Positions 5,238 to 12,991 of a stretch of 16,771 nucleotides of DNA are shown one piece after another. The notes beneath the pieces are model-generated. The model searched no databases. It was given only the letters and a program-made list of their open reading frames with translations, and was not told the DNA's origin. How positions within the stretch are numbered: position 1 is the stretch's first letter; each line of letters begins with the position of its first letter. This DNA comes from Candidatus Uhrbacteria bacterium (GTDB lineage Bacteria > Patescibacteriota > Patescibacteriia > UBA9934 > UBA10169). The stretch covers positions 1,239 to 18,009 of the forward strand of contig DNYJ01000003.1 in the NCBI GenBank assembly GCA_003505155.1, in the 5' to 3' direction. Both the position numbers and the translations under genes were made by a program.

Positions 5238-7754
5238 CGCTTCGAGAAGTTCGATGGCCACCTCGAGCGTGCACGCCTCCGGATCGGTTCCCTTGGGAAG
5301 CGAAGCGTTCGTTTTTCCGTCGCTCACGTAAGGGCCGTACTTGCCGTCGAGAAGCTGGATCGGTTTCTCTGTTTTTGGGTCTTTACCGAGTTCCTTCAGA
5401 ATCGTTTTTCCCGCGCGCCCTCGTCCGCGCTTGGGCGTGTTCAAGAGCTCCACGGCCTCCTCAAGCGTCAAGTCCAGGAGATTCTTGTCTTTGGGGATGC
5501 TTCGAGACTCCGCGCCGGATTTCACGTAAGGTCCGAACCGTCCCAAGTCCTTCGTAATCGGCTCGCCGGTTTTTCCCCAGACGCCAAGCTCTTTGGGCAG
5601 AGAGAGAAGCGCAAGCGCCGTTGTAAGATCCATCTCCTCCGGCACCATGCCCGCAAGGAGCGATTTCATTTTTGGCTTGTTGGGTTTTTTTCCTTTCTTC
5701 TTCTTTCCGTCCGTCCCGACCTCATCCGGCTCGCGGTCGCCCAACTGAACGTAGGGCCCATAGCGCCCTGTCAAGACGTACACAGGCTTGAGTGTCTCGG
5801 GATCCGTTCCAAGCGGCGTGGGACCCTTGGCCTGTTCTTCGATCATGCGCAGAGCATCCTCGACCCTCAAGCTGTCGGGAGCCATGTCTTCGGGGACGTT
5901 GGCTGTTTTACCGTCATATTCGATAAACGGTCCGTAACGTCCAACACGCACGTTTAATGGTTTGCCCTCGTGAACGCCCACGGGAACCGTGGCGGCCTCG
6001 CGCGCGTCAATCTCGCCTTCAGTCATGCTCTTGAGTCCTTCGTAGCCGTCATGTCCAAGAAAGAAACGGTCGAGAAACGGCGCCATCTTTTCGTCTCCCG
6101 TCGAGATGGTGTCAAGACCGTTCTCCATTTCGGCGGTGAAGTCCGTGTTCACGAGGTGTTGGAAATTTTGTTCGAGAAGTTGGGTGACGGCGAACGCCTT
6201 CCATGTGGGCACGAGCGCCTTGCCGTCCTTGCGGACATACTCGCGGGTGAGAATTGTATGGATGATGGAGGCGAACGTGCTCGGGCGTCCGATACCGTTT
6301 TCTTCGAGCGTTTTGATGAGGCTCGGTTCGGTGTAACGCGCAGGCGGCTTCGTCTCGTGTCCCTGCGGTTTTAGCGAGACGCACGAAAGGACGTCGCCTT
6401 CCTTCATCTGCGGGAGCACGCGATCCTCGCCACTCTCTTCCTCGTCGGAGCCTTCCATGTACACGGCCATGTAACCGGCGAATTCGACGACGCGTCCGGA
6501 GGCCGCGAAGATTCCGATTCCGTTCGAGAGGAGGACGCGTGTGTTTTTCAGTTTGGCTGAGAGCATTTGCGAGGCCAGAGTGCGTTTCCAGATGAGCTCG
6601 TAAAGTTTCAATTCCGTCGGATTGAGATCCGCCGCGATATCCTTGGGATGGCGGAATGTTTCGCCAGCCGGTCGGATTGATTCGTGGGCTTCCTGCGCGT
6701 TTTTGACCTTCGTTTTGTACTCGTTGGCGGCGGAGGGGAGGAACTCGGCGCCGAAATCTTTCTTCACGCCCTCTCTTGCCGCCCCGATTGCCTGTTCGGA
6801 GAGGAACGTCGAGTCGGTGCGCATGTAGGTGATGTAGCCGCGTTCGTAGAGAGCTTGCGCCGTGCGCATGGTTTCCTTCGCGGAGAGGTTCAGCTTGCGG
6901 GCAGACTCCTGCTGAAGAGTGCTCGTGGTAAATGGAGCCGAGGGTTTGGAGACCATCGGTTTTTCTTCCACGGAAGAGACTTTCCATGCCTGCTCTTTCC
7001 ATGCTTTGGCAAAAGCGTTCGTCTCGGCTTCGTCAAGAAGCCGCACAGACTTTGCCTTAGCCGCGTCGTTCAACGTTCCCGTTTTGGGATCAAAATCTTT
7101 TCCGGTTGCAACGGATTGTCCGCCCACTTCGACAAGTTTCGCCTCGAATCCCTCGGAGGCTTTTTCAAATGATCCGGCGAGATCCCAATAAGCCGCTTTG
7201 ACAAATCGCATCCGCTCGCGCTCGCGTTCGACGATGAGGCGGGTCGCCACGCTTTGCACGCGTCCGGCGGAGAGTTTGGGAGCGACTTTGCGCCAGAGAA
7301 TGGGGGAGATCAGGTAGCCGTAGAGGCGGTCGAGAACGCGCCGAGCTTGTTGGGCATCCACAAGACGCTCGTCGAGCGGACGCGGATTTTTGATAGCGTG
7401 CTCAATGGCGCTCTTGGTGATCTCGTGGAAGACGATGCGCTTGATCTTCTCTGGCTTGATCTTCAAGACATCGGCCAGGTGCCATGAGATTGCTTCTCCT
7501 TCGCGGTCTTCGTCCGTGGCGAAGAGGATGTCGTCGGCCTTCTCTGCGGCGTCCTTAAGTGCTTTCACATGCTTGCGCGACGCGGGAGGAATTACGTACT
7601 TGGCCGCGTAGCCGTGTTCGACGTCCACGCCCAAGTCGCTCTTGGGAAGATCGCGGATGTGCCCGAACGAGGACAGGACTTTGTAGTCTGTGCCAAGAAA
7701 CTTGGTGATCGTTTTTGCTTTCGTCGGAGATTCGACGATGACGAGGGTAGACAT
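5226..7754 (-). CDS. topA: DNA topoisomerase I (type IA)
   Basis: This enzyme relaxes negatively supercoiled DNA by a transient 5'-phosphotyrosine break in one strand. The TOPRIM domain is N-terminal, with E8 in VIVESPTKAKT and DEDREGE at 81-87. The catalytic Tyr is Y310 in YITYMRTDS, within the type IA core that runs to about residue 570. From about 590 to the end there are four glycine-rich repeats built round GRYGPF/GRFGPY/GKYGPY, each with a following LP-type turn (the Topo_C_rpt type). They replace the Cys4 zinc fingers of the E. coli enzyme; the C-terminal quarter has a single cysteine. A lysine-rich linker (DGKKKKGKKPNKPK) separates the second and third repeats. The length of 842 residues is normal. 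The ATG has no clear Shine-Dalgarno. It is a single-gene unit between a shared terminator and a repeat region. Confidence 0.97.
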   Translation of the reverse strand: MSTLVIVESPTKAKTITKFLGTDYKVLSSFGHIRDLPKSDLGVDVEHGYAAKYVIPPASRKHVKALKDAAEKADDILFATDEDREGEAISWHLADVLKIKPEKIKRIVFHEITKSAIEHAIKNPRPLDERLVDAQQARRVLDRLYGYLISPILWRKVAPKLSAGRVQSVATRLIVERERERMRFVKAAYWDLAGSFEKASEGFEAKLVEVGGQSVATGKDFDPKTGTLNDAAKAKSVRLLDEAETNAFAKAWKEQAWKVSSVEEKPMVSKPSAPFTTSTLQQESARKLNLSAKETMRTAQALYERGYITYMRTDSTFLSEQAIGAAREGVKKDFGAEFLPSAANEYKTKVKNAQEAHESIRPAGETFRHPKDIAADLNPTELKLYELIWKRTLASQMLSAKLKNTRVLLSNGIGIFAASGRVVEFAGYMAVYMEGSDEEESGEDRVLPQMKEGDVLSCVSLKPQGHETKPPARYTEPSLIKTLEENGIGRPSTFASIIHTILTREYVRKDGKALVPTWKAFAVTQLLEQNFQHLVNTDFTAEMENGLDTISTGDEKMAPFLDRFFLGHDGYEGLKSMTEGEIDAREAATVPVGVHEGKPLNVRVGRYGPFIEYDGKTANVPEDMAPDSLRVEDALRMIEEQAKGPTPLGTDPETLKPVYVLTGRYGPYVQLGDREPDEVGTDGKKKKGKKPNKPKMKSLLAGMVPEEMDLTTALALLSLPKELGVWGKTGEPITKDLGRFGPYVKSGAESRSIPKDKNLLDLTLEEAVELLNTPKRGRGRAGKTILKELGKDPKTEKPIQLLDGKYGPYVSDGKTNASLPKGTDPEACTLEVAIELLEAKKD

Positions 7755-7786
7755 GGGGCGGGGTGAGGGGGTGATTATTGTGTCGT

Positions 7787-7815
7787 AGGATTTCAGAGAT
7801 AGAAGAAATCGTCAA
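7787..7815 (-). promoter_or_regulatory. Putative topA promoter
   Basis: On the minus strand TTGACG (7815-7810), 17 bases and AATCCT (7792-7787) precede the ATG at 7754, leaving a leader of about 25 bases that is C-rich and has no Shine-Dalgarno. The -10 box matches the consensus at only three positions. AATAAT further downstream is an alternative. Confidence 0.4.
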
Positions 7816-7838
7816 GAAGGAAGAGAGAAAATAAATCA

Positions 7839-7993
7839 CAAATGACAAGTACCAAAGGGCAAACAAATCCTAAGCTCCAAGTTCCAACTTACAAACGCGA
7901 AACGTTTGAGAGTTTTTGCATTGTGATTTGGAACTTAGAATTTGTTTGCCCTTTGGTACTTGTCATTTGGATCTTATTTGTTTGTCCCTTTCG
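7839..7993. repeat. Dispersed-type intergenic repeat: 40-base inverted repeat plus direct repeat
   Basis: Bases from about 7840 to 7880 are the reverse complement of about 7928 to 7968 with two mismatches; the core AAATGACAAGTACC / GGTACTTGTCATTT is perfect. The right arm also repeats directly: ATTTGTTTGCCCTTTGG (7940-7956) returns as ATTTGTTTGTCCCTTTCG (7976-7993). The roughly 50 bases between the arms show no coding potential. Such low-complexity CAAAT/GTTTG-type intergenic repeats are common in CPR genomes. The copy lies between topA (divergent) and the 3' end of dprA and could fold as a very long hairpin at the end of the dprA transcript. Confidence 0.75.
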
Positions 7994-8004
7994 TGTTTTC
8001 TCAT

Positions 8005-9102
8005 TTATTTTCTCCGATATCTATTCCCTCCAACCTCCACCACGCCATCCCGAAGCTCCAATGCCGTCAGGGTGGAGAGAACGAGCGGGGTGGGGAGGGA
8101 GCTTTCGCGGGCGAGATCGTCCACATGTTTGGGCTCGCGCGTGAGGTGGGCGAGGAGAGTGGCTTCGGTTGCATTTTGAGGTTCCAAAGGCTTGCGGATC
8201 GTGTCGTCCTCGGGTGGTTCGACGTTTAAAACTTCAAGGATATCTTTGGCACAGGTAACGGCGTGCGCGCCTTGACGGATGAGGCGGTTGGGGCCGAGCG
8301 AAAGGGGAGAGGTGATGGGGCCGGGGACGGCGAGCACTTCGCGGTTTTGGTCGAGCGCACTTCGGGCGGTGATGAGCGAGCCCGATTTTTCCGCCGCTTC
8401 GACGACGAGGGTTGCTCGCGCCATGCCAGAGATGATGCGGTTGCGCACGGGGAAGTGGTTTTTAAGCGATGGCGTGCCGATAGGGAACTCGCTCATGATG
8501 CCTCCTCCTCCCATGACCATGCGCCCAGCGAGGTGCCGGTGGCGGGACGGGGAGAGGCTGTCCCAGTCGCATCCGCCCGGGAGGACGCCCCATGTGTGCC
8601 CCGCCTTCTCGACGGCGAGATGGTGTGCGCGTCCGTCCACACCGATGGCCAGACCGCTCACGATGCCCACGCCCGCGCGGATCAATTCCGGGACGAGTTC
8701 CTCAAGCGCGCGTTCGCCGTAAGGAGACATGTCTCGGGAGCCGACGATGGAAAGAAGCGTCTCATGCGGTTTGGGGAGCGAGCCTCGGACGAAGAGGACG
8801 GCCGGCGGGTCGTGAATCTCGGAGAGGAGCACCGGGTAACGTTCGTCTCCGAAGGGAACGGCTTCGAGTCCGTGTTCGGCTACGCGCTGTGCCTCCGCGT
8901 CGGGAGAGATTGTGGGACGCACGGCGACGAATTCGGAAGCGAGGTTTGGGTGGACGCCGGCGCGCAAAAGGTCGTCCCGCGGTGCGCGCCACGCCTCGGC
9001 AAAAGAAGGGAAGTTGTCGCGGATGCGTCCGAGATGCACGGCGCCGAATTTATGAAATCGGGTGAAGGCGAGGAGATAAGGGAGGTCGGTTAGGTCGGTC
9101 AT
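8005..9102 (-). CDS. dprA: DNA-processing protein DprA/Smf
   Basis: DprA binds incoming single-stranded DNA and loads RecA during natural transformation. The 365-residue protein has an N-terminal helical region (about 1-70). A Rossmann-like core follows at about 80-290, with SIVGSRDMSPYG (118-129), SGLAIGVDGRAH (149-160), the GGCD motif (176-179) and the signature segment EFPIGTPSLKNHFPVRNRIISG (205-226). It continues with SGSLITA and the PGPITSPLSLGPNRLI stretch. A C-terminal winged-helix-like domain (about 310-365, DDLARESSLPTPLVLSTLTALEL) is present, as in full-length DprA. It starts 8 bases after an extended -10 box, so translation is probably leaderless. Other competence genes are not in the window, but the protein fits the DNA uptake expected in CPR bacteria. 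Confidence 0.96.
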   Translation of the reverse strand: MTDLTDLPYLLAFTRFHKFGAVHLGRIRDNFPSFAEAWRAPRDDLLRAGVHPNLASEFVAVRPTISPDAEAQRVAEHGLEAVPFGDERYPVLLSEIHDPPAVLFVRGSLPKPHETLLSIVGSRDMSPYGERALEELVPELIRAGVGIVSGLAIGVDGRAHHLAVEKAGHTWGVLPGGCDWDSLSPSRHRHLAGRMVMGGGGIMSEFPIGTPSLKNHFPVRNRIISGMARATLVVEAAEKSGSLITARSALDQNREVLAVPGPITSPLSLGPNRLIRQGAHAVTCAKDILEVLNVEPPEDDTIRKPLEPQNATEATLLAHLTREPKHVDDLARESSLPTPLVLSTLTALELRDGVVEVGGNRYRRK

Positions 9103-9110
9103 AATGTGCT

Positions 9111-9119
9111 ATTCTAACA
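9111..9119 (-). promoter_or_regulatory. Putative extended -10 promoter of dprA
   Basis: The minus strand reads TGTTAGAAT (9119-9111), an extended -10 box, with 8 bases to the ATG at 9102. No -35 box is visible at 17 bases. A leaderless mRNA is implied. The divergent promoter for the gene at 9230 starts 11 bases away. Confidence 0.55.
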
Positions 9120-9129
9120 CAAGAGAGCC

Positions 9130-9158
9130 TTGACGCAGACCTCTGTCTCTGTTAGGCT
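9130..9158 (+). promoter_or_regulatory. Putative promoter of the 582-residue membrane protein gene
   Basis: TTGACG (9130-9135), 17 bases and TAGGCT (9153-9158) form a sigma-70-like promoter. The leader would be about 65 bases, with AGAAGGGA (about 9212-9219) some 10 bases before the ATG at 9230 as a weak ribosome-binding site. Confidence 0.5.
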
Positions 9159-9229
9159 CGGCTCTTCGTTTTCGGCTGAATCCACGGCCGAAACGCAAGA
9201 CGGACCTTTATAAGAAGGGAACCACGAAG

Positions 9230-10978
9230 ATGACCGCCAGGATGATTGTCGGCTTCGCTCCCGAGTCCTCTGATGCCCTCACCCCCCCTCTCCATGGCGC
9301 CCTCGACGCGCCCGATCCCGAGGAGCACCAGCCTCCGGTTCGTCTCGACTCCGGCGAGGAGATCCCTTCGTTCGACCTCGAGGAAGTCATCCCCACCGCA
9401 GACGAAGACGGCGTGCCCACTGGCATCGCGCGGGGGCAGGACGAAGCTTCGCCCCAGCAGATGGGCTACCCGGCCGCGCTTGCGCGGGCCGAGGAGCGCT
9501 GGCCCCACGGCTACTCCGTCGATCGCGAGGAGTGGGCACAAGTCACTTCCGGGACGAGTCGTCACCTCAGCCAGCCAAAGTACCTCGCACTCGAGGCCAA
9601 GCTCAACGCGGCGGAGGAAGCGAAGTTCGCCTCCAGCCGCGATCACTTCTTCGATCAGCTCAAGGAGGCTCACTCCAGCGCGGACGAAGCTACCCTCCGT
9701 CGCGCCGCCCGCTGGATCGCGGGAGAGACGAACGACGAGAACCGCAAGGCGTTCAACTCGCTCGGCCCGACCGCGAGGCTGGCCGACCGGACGGAGGGCG
9801 ATGAGCTCGAACCCGACGAGACCTTCGACATGGATGAGATGCACAAGCTCGCGCGCGAGCTGGACGAAGAGCGAGACGCGACGTCTGACGTCGAGCGCGG
9901 ATCAGCCCGCGTGATCCCCGAGGACAGCGACTCCTACAGGATCGACGAGTCCTTCGCACGGACTGCCGGGACGCTTCTGCGCCTGCCCGAGGAGACCGTC
10001 TACCCCATGGAGTACCGCTCCGCGGAGCGGCTCCTGCGCACGGTCTTCTCCGAGATGTCCGAGGCTCGCCGCCGGATCTGCGCCATCGCGCTCTCCGGCG
10101 TGACGAGCTACGTGTCCGAGGATGAGCCCAGGGAGGCCATCGCCATCACGGCAAGCGACATCGAGGCGTGGGTCGCCGAGGTGGACCGTGAGCGTGCGGA
10201 CCGTGATGCCCGACACGAGGAGATCGCGGGCGCTGTCGAGGCGCGCGTGTCCGAAGCCGTCCGTGGCTTCTCTGCCCAGCTCGACGAGCCGTGGTACACC
10301 ACCGCGGCCGGGAAGATCTCGGCCGCCGCAATCCTCCTCATCATCCTCCTCGCCGGCTGGTACGTCGTCGCCGACCACCTCGCTGTTCAGCGGATCAGGG
10401 AGAAGCGCGACGCGGCCGCCGCCGAGATCGGCACGGTTCGCACGCCCAACGGCGAACTCGCCACTGTGACGACCGCCGAGGAGCTCTACGCCACTGCTGG
10501 CGTCTCCGAAGATGCCGACGAGCGTGAGATACAGATCGTCGCGAGAGTCGCGGGTCATGAGGGGCGTCTCACGGCGATTGAGAGCCGCGACTCCGCTCTC
10601 GAAGACGATCGCGACAGAGCAGTCGGTGAGGTGGTCATCGAGCGTGACCAGCGTGTTCGCACCGAAGTCGCCTTCGATGCGCTCGAGGAGCTTCGCCGTC
10701 AAGAGCAGGCCGAGTACAGCCTGCGTCAGGGCGAACTCGAGTCCAAGCTCTCCCGCGCCGAGCGCGCTCTGGGCGTTGCCGCGGGAGATGCAGAGACAGC
10801 CAAGGTGCTCTACAAGGATCACGTTCGGGCGGGACGCTGCGGCGATCCGCTCGACGAGGCCCATCCGGCAGATGCCGATGCTGACCGCGCGCACTACCAG
10901 TGCGGCTTCGGCCTCATCCTGTGCGACGGCCGCTTGCCCAGCCAAGCCGACAACTGCCGGCGCGTCGTCAAGCGCTGA
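9230..10978 (+). CDS. Hypothetical bitopic membrane protein with coiled coil and four C-terminal cysteines
   Basis: I do not recognise this 582-residue protein. The first 350 residues are acidic, rich in Glu/Asp/Arg and largely helical, without a signal peptide. One clear membrane segment lies at 363-381 (ISAAAILLIILLAGWYVVA). Residues about 385-530 are charged with heptad-like spacing (EGRLTAIESRDSALEDDRD, ELESKLSRAERALG) and probably form a coiled coil. The last 50 residues hold C537, C558, C565 and C576. With the short positive stretch RIREKR after the membrane segment the orientation is not certain, but the clustered cysteines would suit two disulfides outside the cell. Codon third positions are strongly G/C, more than in neighbouring genes. 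It stands alone between its own promoter and terminator. The long antisense frame at 9902-11026 is a shadow. Confidence 0.75.
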   Translation: MTARMIVGFAPESSDALTPPLHGALDAPDPEEHQPPVRLDSGEEIPSFDLEEVIPTADEDGVPTGIARGQDEASPQQMGYPAALARAEERWPHGYSVDREEWAQVTSGTSRHLSQPKYLALEAKLNAAEEAKFASSRDHFFDQLKEAHSSADEATLRRAARWIAGETNDENRKAFNSLGPTARLADRTEGDELEPDETFDMDEMHKLARELDEERDATSDVERGSARVIPEDSDSYRIDESFARTAGTLLRLPEETVYPMEYRSAERLLRTVFSEMSEARRRICAIALSGVTSYVSEDEPREAIAITASDIEAWVAEVDRERADRDARHEEIAGAVEARVSEAVRGFSAQLDEPWYTTAAGKISAAAILLIILLAGWYVVADHLAVQRIREKRDAAAAEIGTVRTPNGELATVTTAEELYATAGVSEDADEREIQIVARVAGHEGRLTAIESRDSALEDDRDRAVGEVVIERDQRVRTEVAFDALEELRRQEQAEYSLRQGELESKLSRAERALGVAAGDAETAKVLYKDHVRAGRCGDPLDEAHPADADADRAHYQCGFGLILCDGRLPSQADNCRRVVKR

Positions 10979-11003
10979 CTCGCTCCTCCCCTCTTCCTTC
11001 TCG

Positions 11004-11061
11004 TCCCGCAACGCGGGATTCAACAAGCCCGTCGGTACAACCGGCGGGCGCTTCTTATTTA
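11004..11061 (+). terminator. Tandem hairpins with intrinsic terminator after the membrane protein gene
   Basis: A small hairpin (TCCCGC/GCGGGA, 11004-11018) is followed by a 10-bp stem with one G-U pair (11027-11036 with 11040-11049, loop ACA) and GCTTCTTATTTAT. The second hairpin is the likely terminator. It lies about 50 bases after the TGA stop and just before the 3' end of the convergent pth gene. Confidence 0.8.
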
Positions 11062-11074
11062 TACGACCTATAGG

Positions 11075-11734
11075 TCACAGGGGACCTGTACTCTTCATTG
11101 CGTGCTCCACAATTTCCGGCAAGCGTGCTGATTCCTGTGCGCTCCACTTTGTCAGCACCCAGTCTTCGAGGGGCACGTTATTATTCTCCGGCCGGCCGAT
11201 GCCCACGCGCACGCGAGTAAAGTTTCCGCCGATGTGTTCGATCAAGGACTTCACGCCGTTGTGTCCGGCACTGCCTCCGTCCTCCCTCACGCGGATTTTC
11301 CCAAACGGTAAGTCGGCGTCGTCGTAGATAGCGATGATGCGATCTGGCTTCTGCCACCCTGCCACCGCTTGCACGGCCTCTCCGGAGCGGTTCATAAACG
11401 TCGTCGGTTTGACGAGGATCAATCTTTGCGAAGACCCTTCGACAACCCGCCCGTACCGAACGGGTACGTTCGGGCGGGGCTCGAGATGACAAATGGCGAT
11501 CTCCGCTCGCAACTTTTTCTTCTCCGAAAAACTTGTCCCACAGCGACGCGCAAGTTCGTCCACAACCAAAAATCCCGCGTTGTGCCGCGTGCCCTCGTAC
11601 GCTTTCCCGAAGTTGCCGAGCCCGACGATAAGCGTCGTGCCTCTAGCCGGCTTGGACGGGTTTGACGTGAATAATGATGGGGGTGCCTTCAAGCCCGAAC
11701 TCATCATGGAAGCGATTTTCGAGATAACGGACAT
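11075..11734 (-). CDS. pth: Peptidyl-tRNA hydrolase with in-frame palindromic insertion
   Basis: Pth releases peptides from prematurely dropped peptidyl-tRNA so that the tRNA can be reused. Catalytic residues are present: H51 in GTRHNAGF, N115 in TTFMNRSG, D138 in YDDADLPFGK, and H158-N159 in GSAGHNG. The family start IVGLGNPG appears as LIVGLGNFG at 35-43. Numbered from the ATG at 11734, 34 residues precede it, overlapping der by 92 bases. ATGs at 11707 and 11704 or a TTG at residue 15 would shorten this; AGGA lies before 11734. Residues 86-97 (PRPNVPVRYGRV) are encoded by a GC-rich palindrome and form an extra loop of roughly 14-16 residues relative to E. coli Pth, just before the strand leading to KPTTFMN. 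The active site should be unaffected. It is the last gene of the lytR-der-pth operon. Confidence 0.95.
   Translation of the reverse strand: MSVISKIASMMSSGLKAPPSLFTSNPSKPARGTTLIVGLGNFGKAYEGTRHNAGFLVVDELARRCGTSFSEKKKLRAEIAICHLEPRPNVPVRYGRVVEGSSQRLILVKPTTFMNRSGEAVQAVAGWQKPDRIIAIYDDADLPFGKIRVREDGGSAGHNGVKSLIEHIGGNFTRVRVGIGRPENNNVPLEDWVLTKWSAQESARLPEIVEHAMKSTGPL
11445..11477. repeat. 33-base palindromic element inserted in frame in pth
   Basis: CCCGCCCG (11445-11452) and CGGGCGGG (11470-11477) are perfect terminal arms. Inside them TACC pairs with GGTA, leaving a CGTT bulge on one side. The length of 33 is a multiple of three and the frame stays open. The minus strand starts CCCGCCCGAACGTACC, nearly the same as the left end of the tRNA insertion (CCCGCCCGAACGACC at 14600), including the AACG bulge. 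The insert is probably embedded in a longer repeat, since the flanks CCTTCGACAA and CTCGAGATGACAAATGG look like dispersed-repeat ends; that last point is weak. Confidence 0.7.
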
Positions 11735-12989
11735 AGGATTCCTGTAATTTTTTCTTGTGGCGCGACTTGAGAGCGAGCTCGAAGCGCGGGGGAGCCGTGC
11801 CGATTTGCTTGAGCCCCAGAATTTTGGGAGGCGCCGAGCCCATGCCTTTTGCCGGGCGATGGTGGATGATGGCGCGTTTCAAAAACGTCTCAAGCTCCTC
11901 GTCGGTAAATTCGGCAAAGCGATGACGCTGAACGGTGTCTATCACGTCGAATAATTTTTCAACGCGCGATCCGGTCAGGGCGCTCACGAAGACGACAGGC
12001 GCGTTCTGCAACATGGGGAGCATGAATCGCAATTCGTCCGCCGCTTCCTTCATCGTATTCGTTTCTTTGCCTCCGATCAAATCCCACTTGTTGACGACGA
12101 TGATGGTGCCCGCATGAGACTCGGCCAACTTGCCCGCCAAAATGCGTTCCTGCGCGCCTATGGCGTTCTGCGCTTCGATCACGAAGAGGACGACGTCGGA
12201 TCGTTTAATGGACTGAAGGCTCTTTTTCACCGCCTGGGTTTCGAGCCCGGTGAGTTTTTTGCGCAGGGACGAGCGCCGAATGCCGGCGGTGTCCACAAAT
12301 ACGTAGTCGCGTCCGTCGTGAGTCATGCGCGTGTCGTTGGGCTCGCGCGTCGTGTGTTCGACCACGCTCACAATGAATCGCTCTTCGCCCAGAAGTTTGT
12401 TGAGGATGGAGGACTTTCCCACGTTGGGTTTGCCGATGACGGTGACGCGCGTGGCGACCATGTCTACGATGTCCGCGGCCGGCTTGCCGACGGCCTTAAG
12501 ACGCTCGAAGATCTCGTCGAGGAGGTCGCCCACGCCGTGTCCGCGCGCGGCGCTCACGCGACGGGGTACGCCATACCTCCACGTCCACGCATCGTCCTCC
12601 CGATCGCGCGCCGCGGAGGTATCGGCTTTGTTGACGGCAATAACGAACGGCTTTCCGAGGGACTCGATCTTTGCCCCGAACGCTCGGTCGAAATCAGTGA
12701 GCGGCACCTCGCCGTCCACGAGAAAGAGCACCACATCGGCTTCCCGCATGGCGACGTCGCTCTGGCGCAGAATTTCCGCCTCAATGTCGCTCGGGTGACG
12801 GATGTCCACGCCGCCGGTGTCAAGGACGCGGATCACGCGCGCTCGCCAGATGCATTCTCCTTCAGCGCGGTCGCGCGTGGTTCCGGGGACGGGAGAGACG
12901 AGCGCTTTGCGGGATTCAAGAAGACGGTTAAAGAGCGTTGATTTCCCAACGTTGGCGCGTCCGACAATGGCGATGGTTGGCAAAGGCAT
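11643..12989 (-). CDS. der: Ribosome-associated GTPase Der (EngA)
   Basis: Der is a double GTPase needed for assembly of the 50S ribosomal subunit. GTPase domain 1 has GRANVGKS (10-17), TTRDR, DTGG and NKAD. Domain 2 has GKPNVGKS, TTREPNDT, DTAGI and NKWD. A C-terminal KH-like domain covers about the last 100 residues (EETFLKR-type start, RFELALKSRHKKKLQESYVRYLENR). The length of 448 is typical. The second switch region reads HTTREPND rather than the common GTTRD, a small deviation. The ATG at 12989 lies 2 bases after the lytR stop and lacks a Shine-Dalgarno, which suggests translational coupling. Its last 92 bases overlap the longest reading of pth. Confidence 0.97.
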   Translation of the reverse strand: MPLPTIAIVGRANVGKSTLFNRLLESRKALVSPVPGTTRDRAEGECIWRARVIRVLDTGGVDIRHPSDIEAEILRQSDVAMREADVVLFLVDGEVPLTDFDRAFGAKIESLGKPFVIAVNKADTSAARDREDDAWTWRYGVPRRVSAARGHGVGDLLDEIFERLKAVGKPAADIVDMVATRVTVIGKPNVGKSSILNKLLGEERFIVSVVEHTTREPNDTRMTHDGRDYVFVDTAGIRRSSLRKKLTGLETQAVKKSLQSIKRSDVVLFVIEAQNAIGAQERILAGKLAESHAGTIIVVNKWDLIGGKETNTMKEAADELRFMLPMLQNAPVVFVSALTGSRVEKLFDVIDTVQRHRFAEFTDEELETFLKRAIIHHRPAKGMGSAPPKILGLKQIGTAPPRFELALKSRHKKKLQESYVRYLENRFHDEFGLEGTPIIIHVKPVQAG

Positions 12990-12991
12990 AG

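Noticed and set aside
8263..9093. 276-residue frame antisense to dprA
   Set aside because: Shadow of a strongly conserved dprA.
1963..9147. ACCTCTGTC present both in the rel/HAD promoter region (1963-1971) and in the 9230 promoter region (9139-9147)
   Set aside because: Different position and orientation relative to the promoters; nine bases shared by chance is plausible.
10824..10835. CGTTCGGGCGGG in the membrane protein gene, identical to one arm of the palindromic element
   Set aside because: No partner arm lies nearby and the region is GC-rich, so a chance match is likely.
9902..11026. 374-residue frame antisense to the membrane protein gene
   Set aside because: It is a shadow caused by the high G/C of third positions on the plus strand. 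It would also run through the terminator hairpins at 11004-11049.
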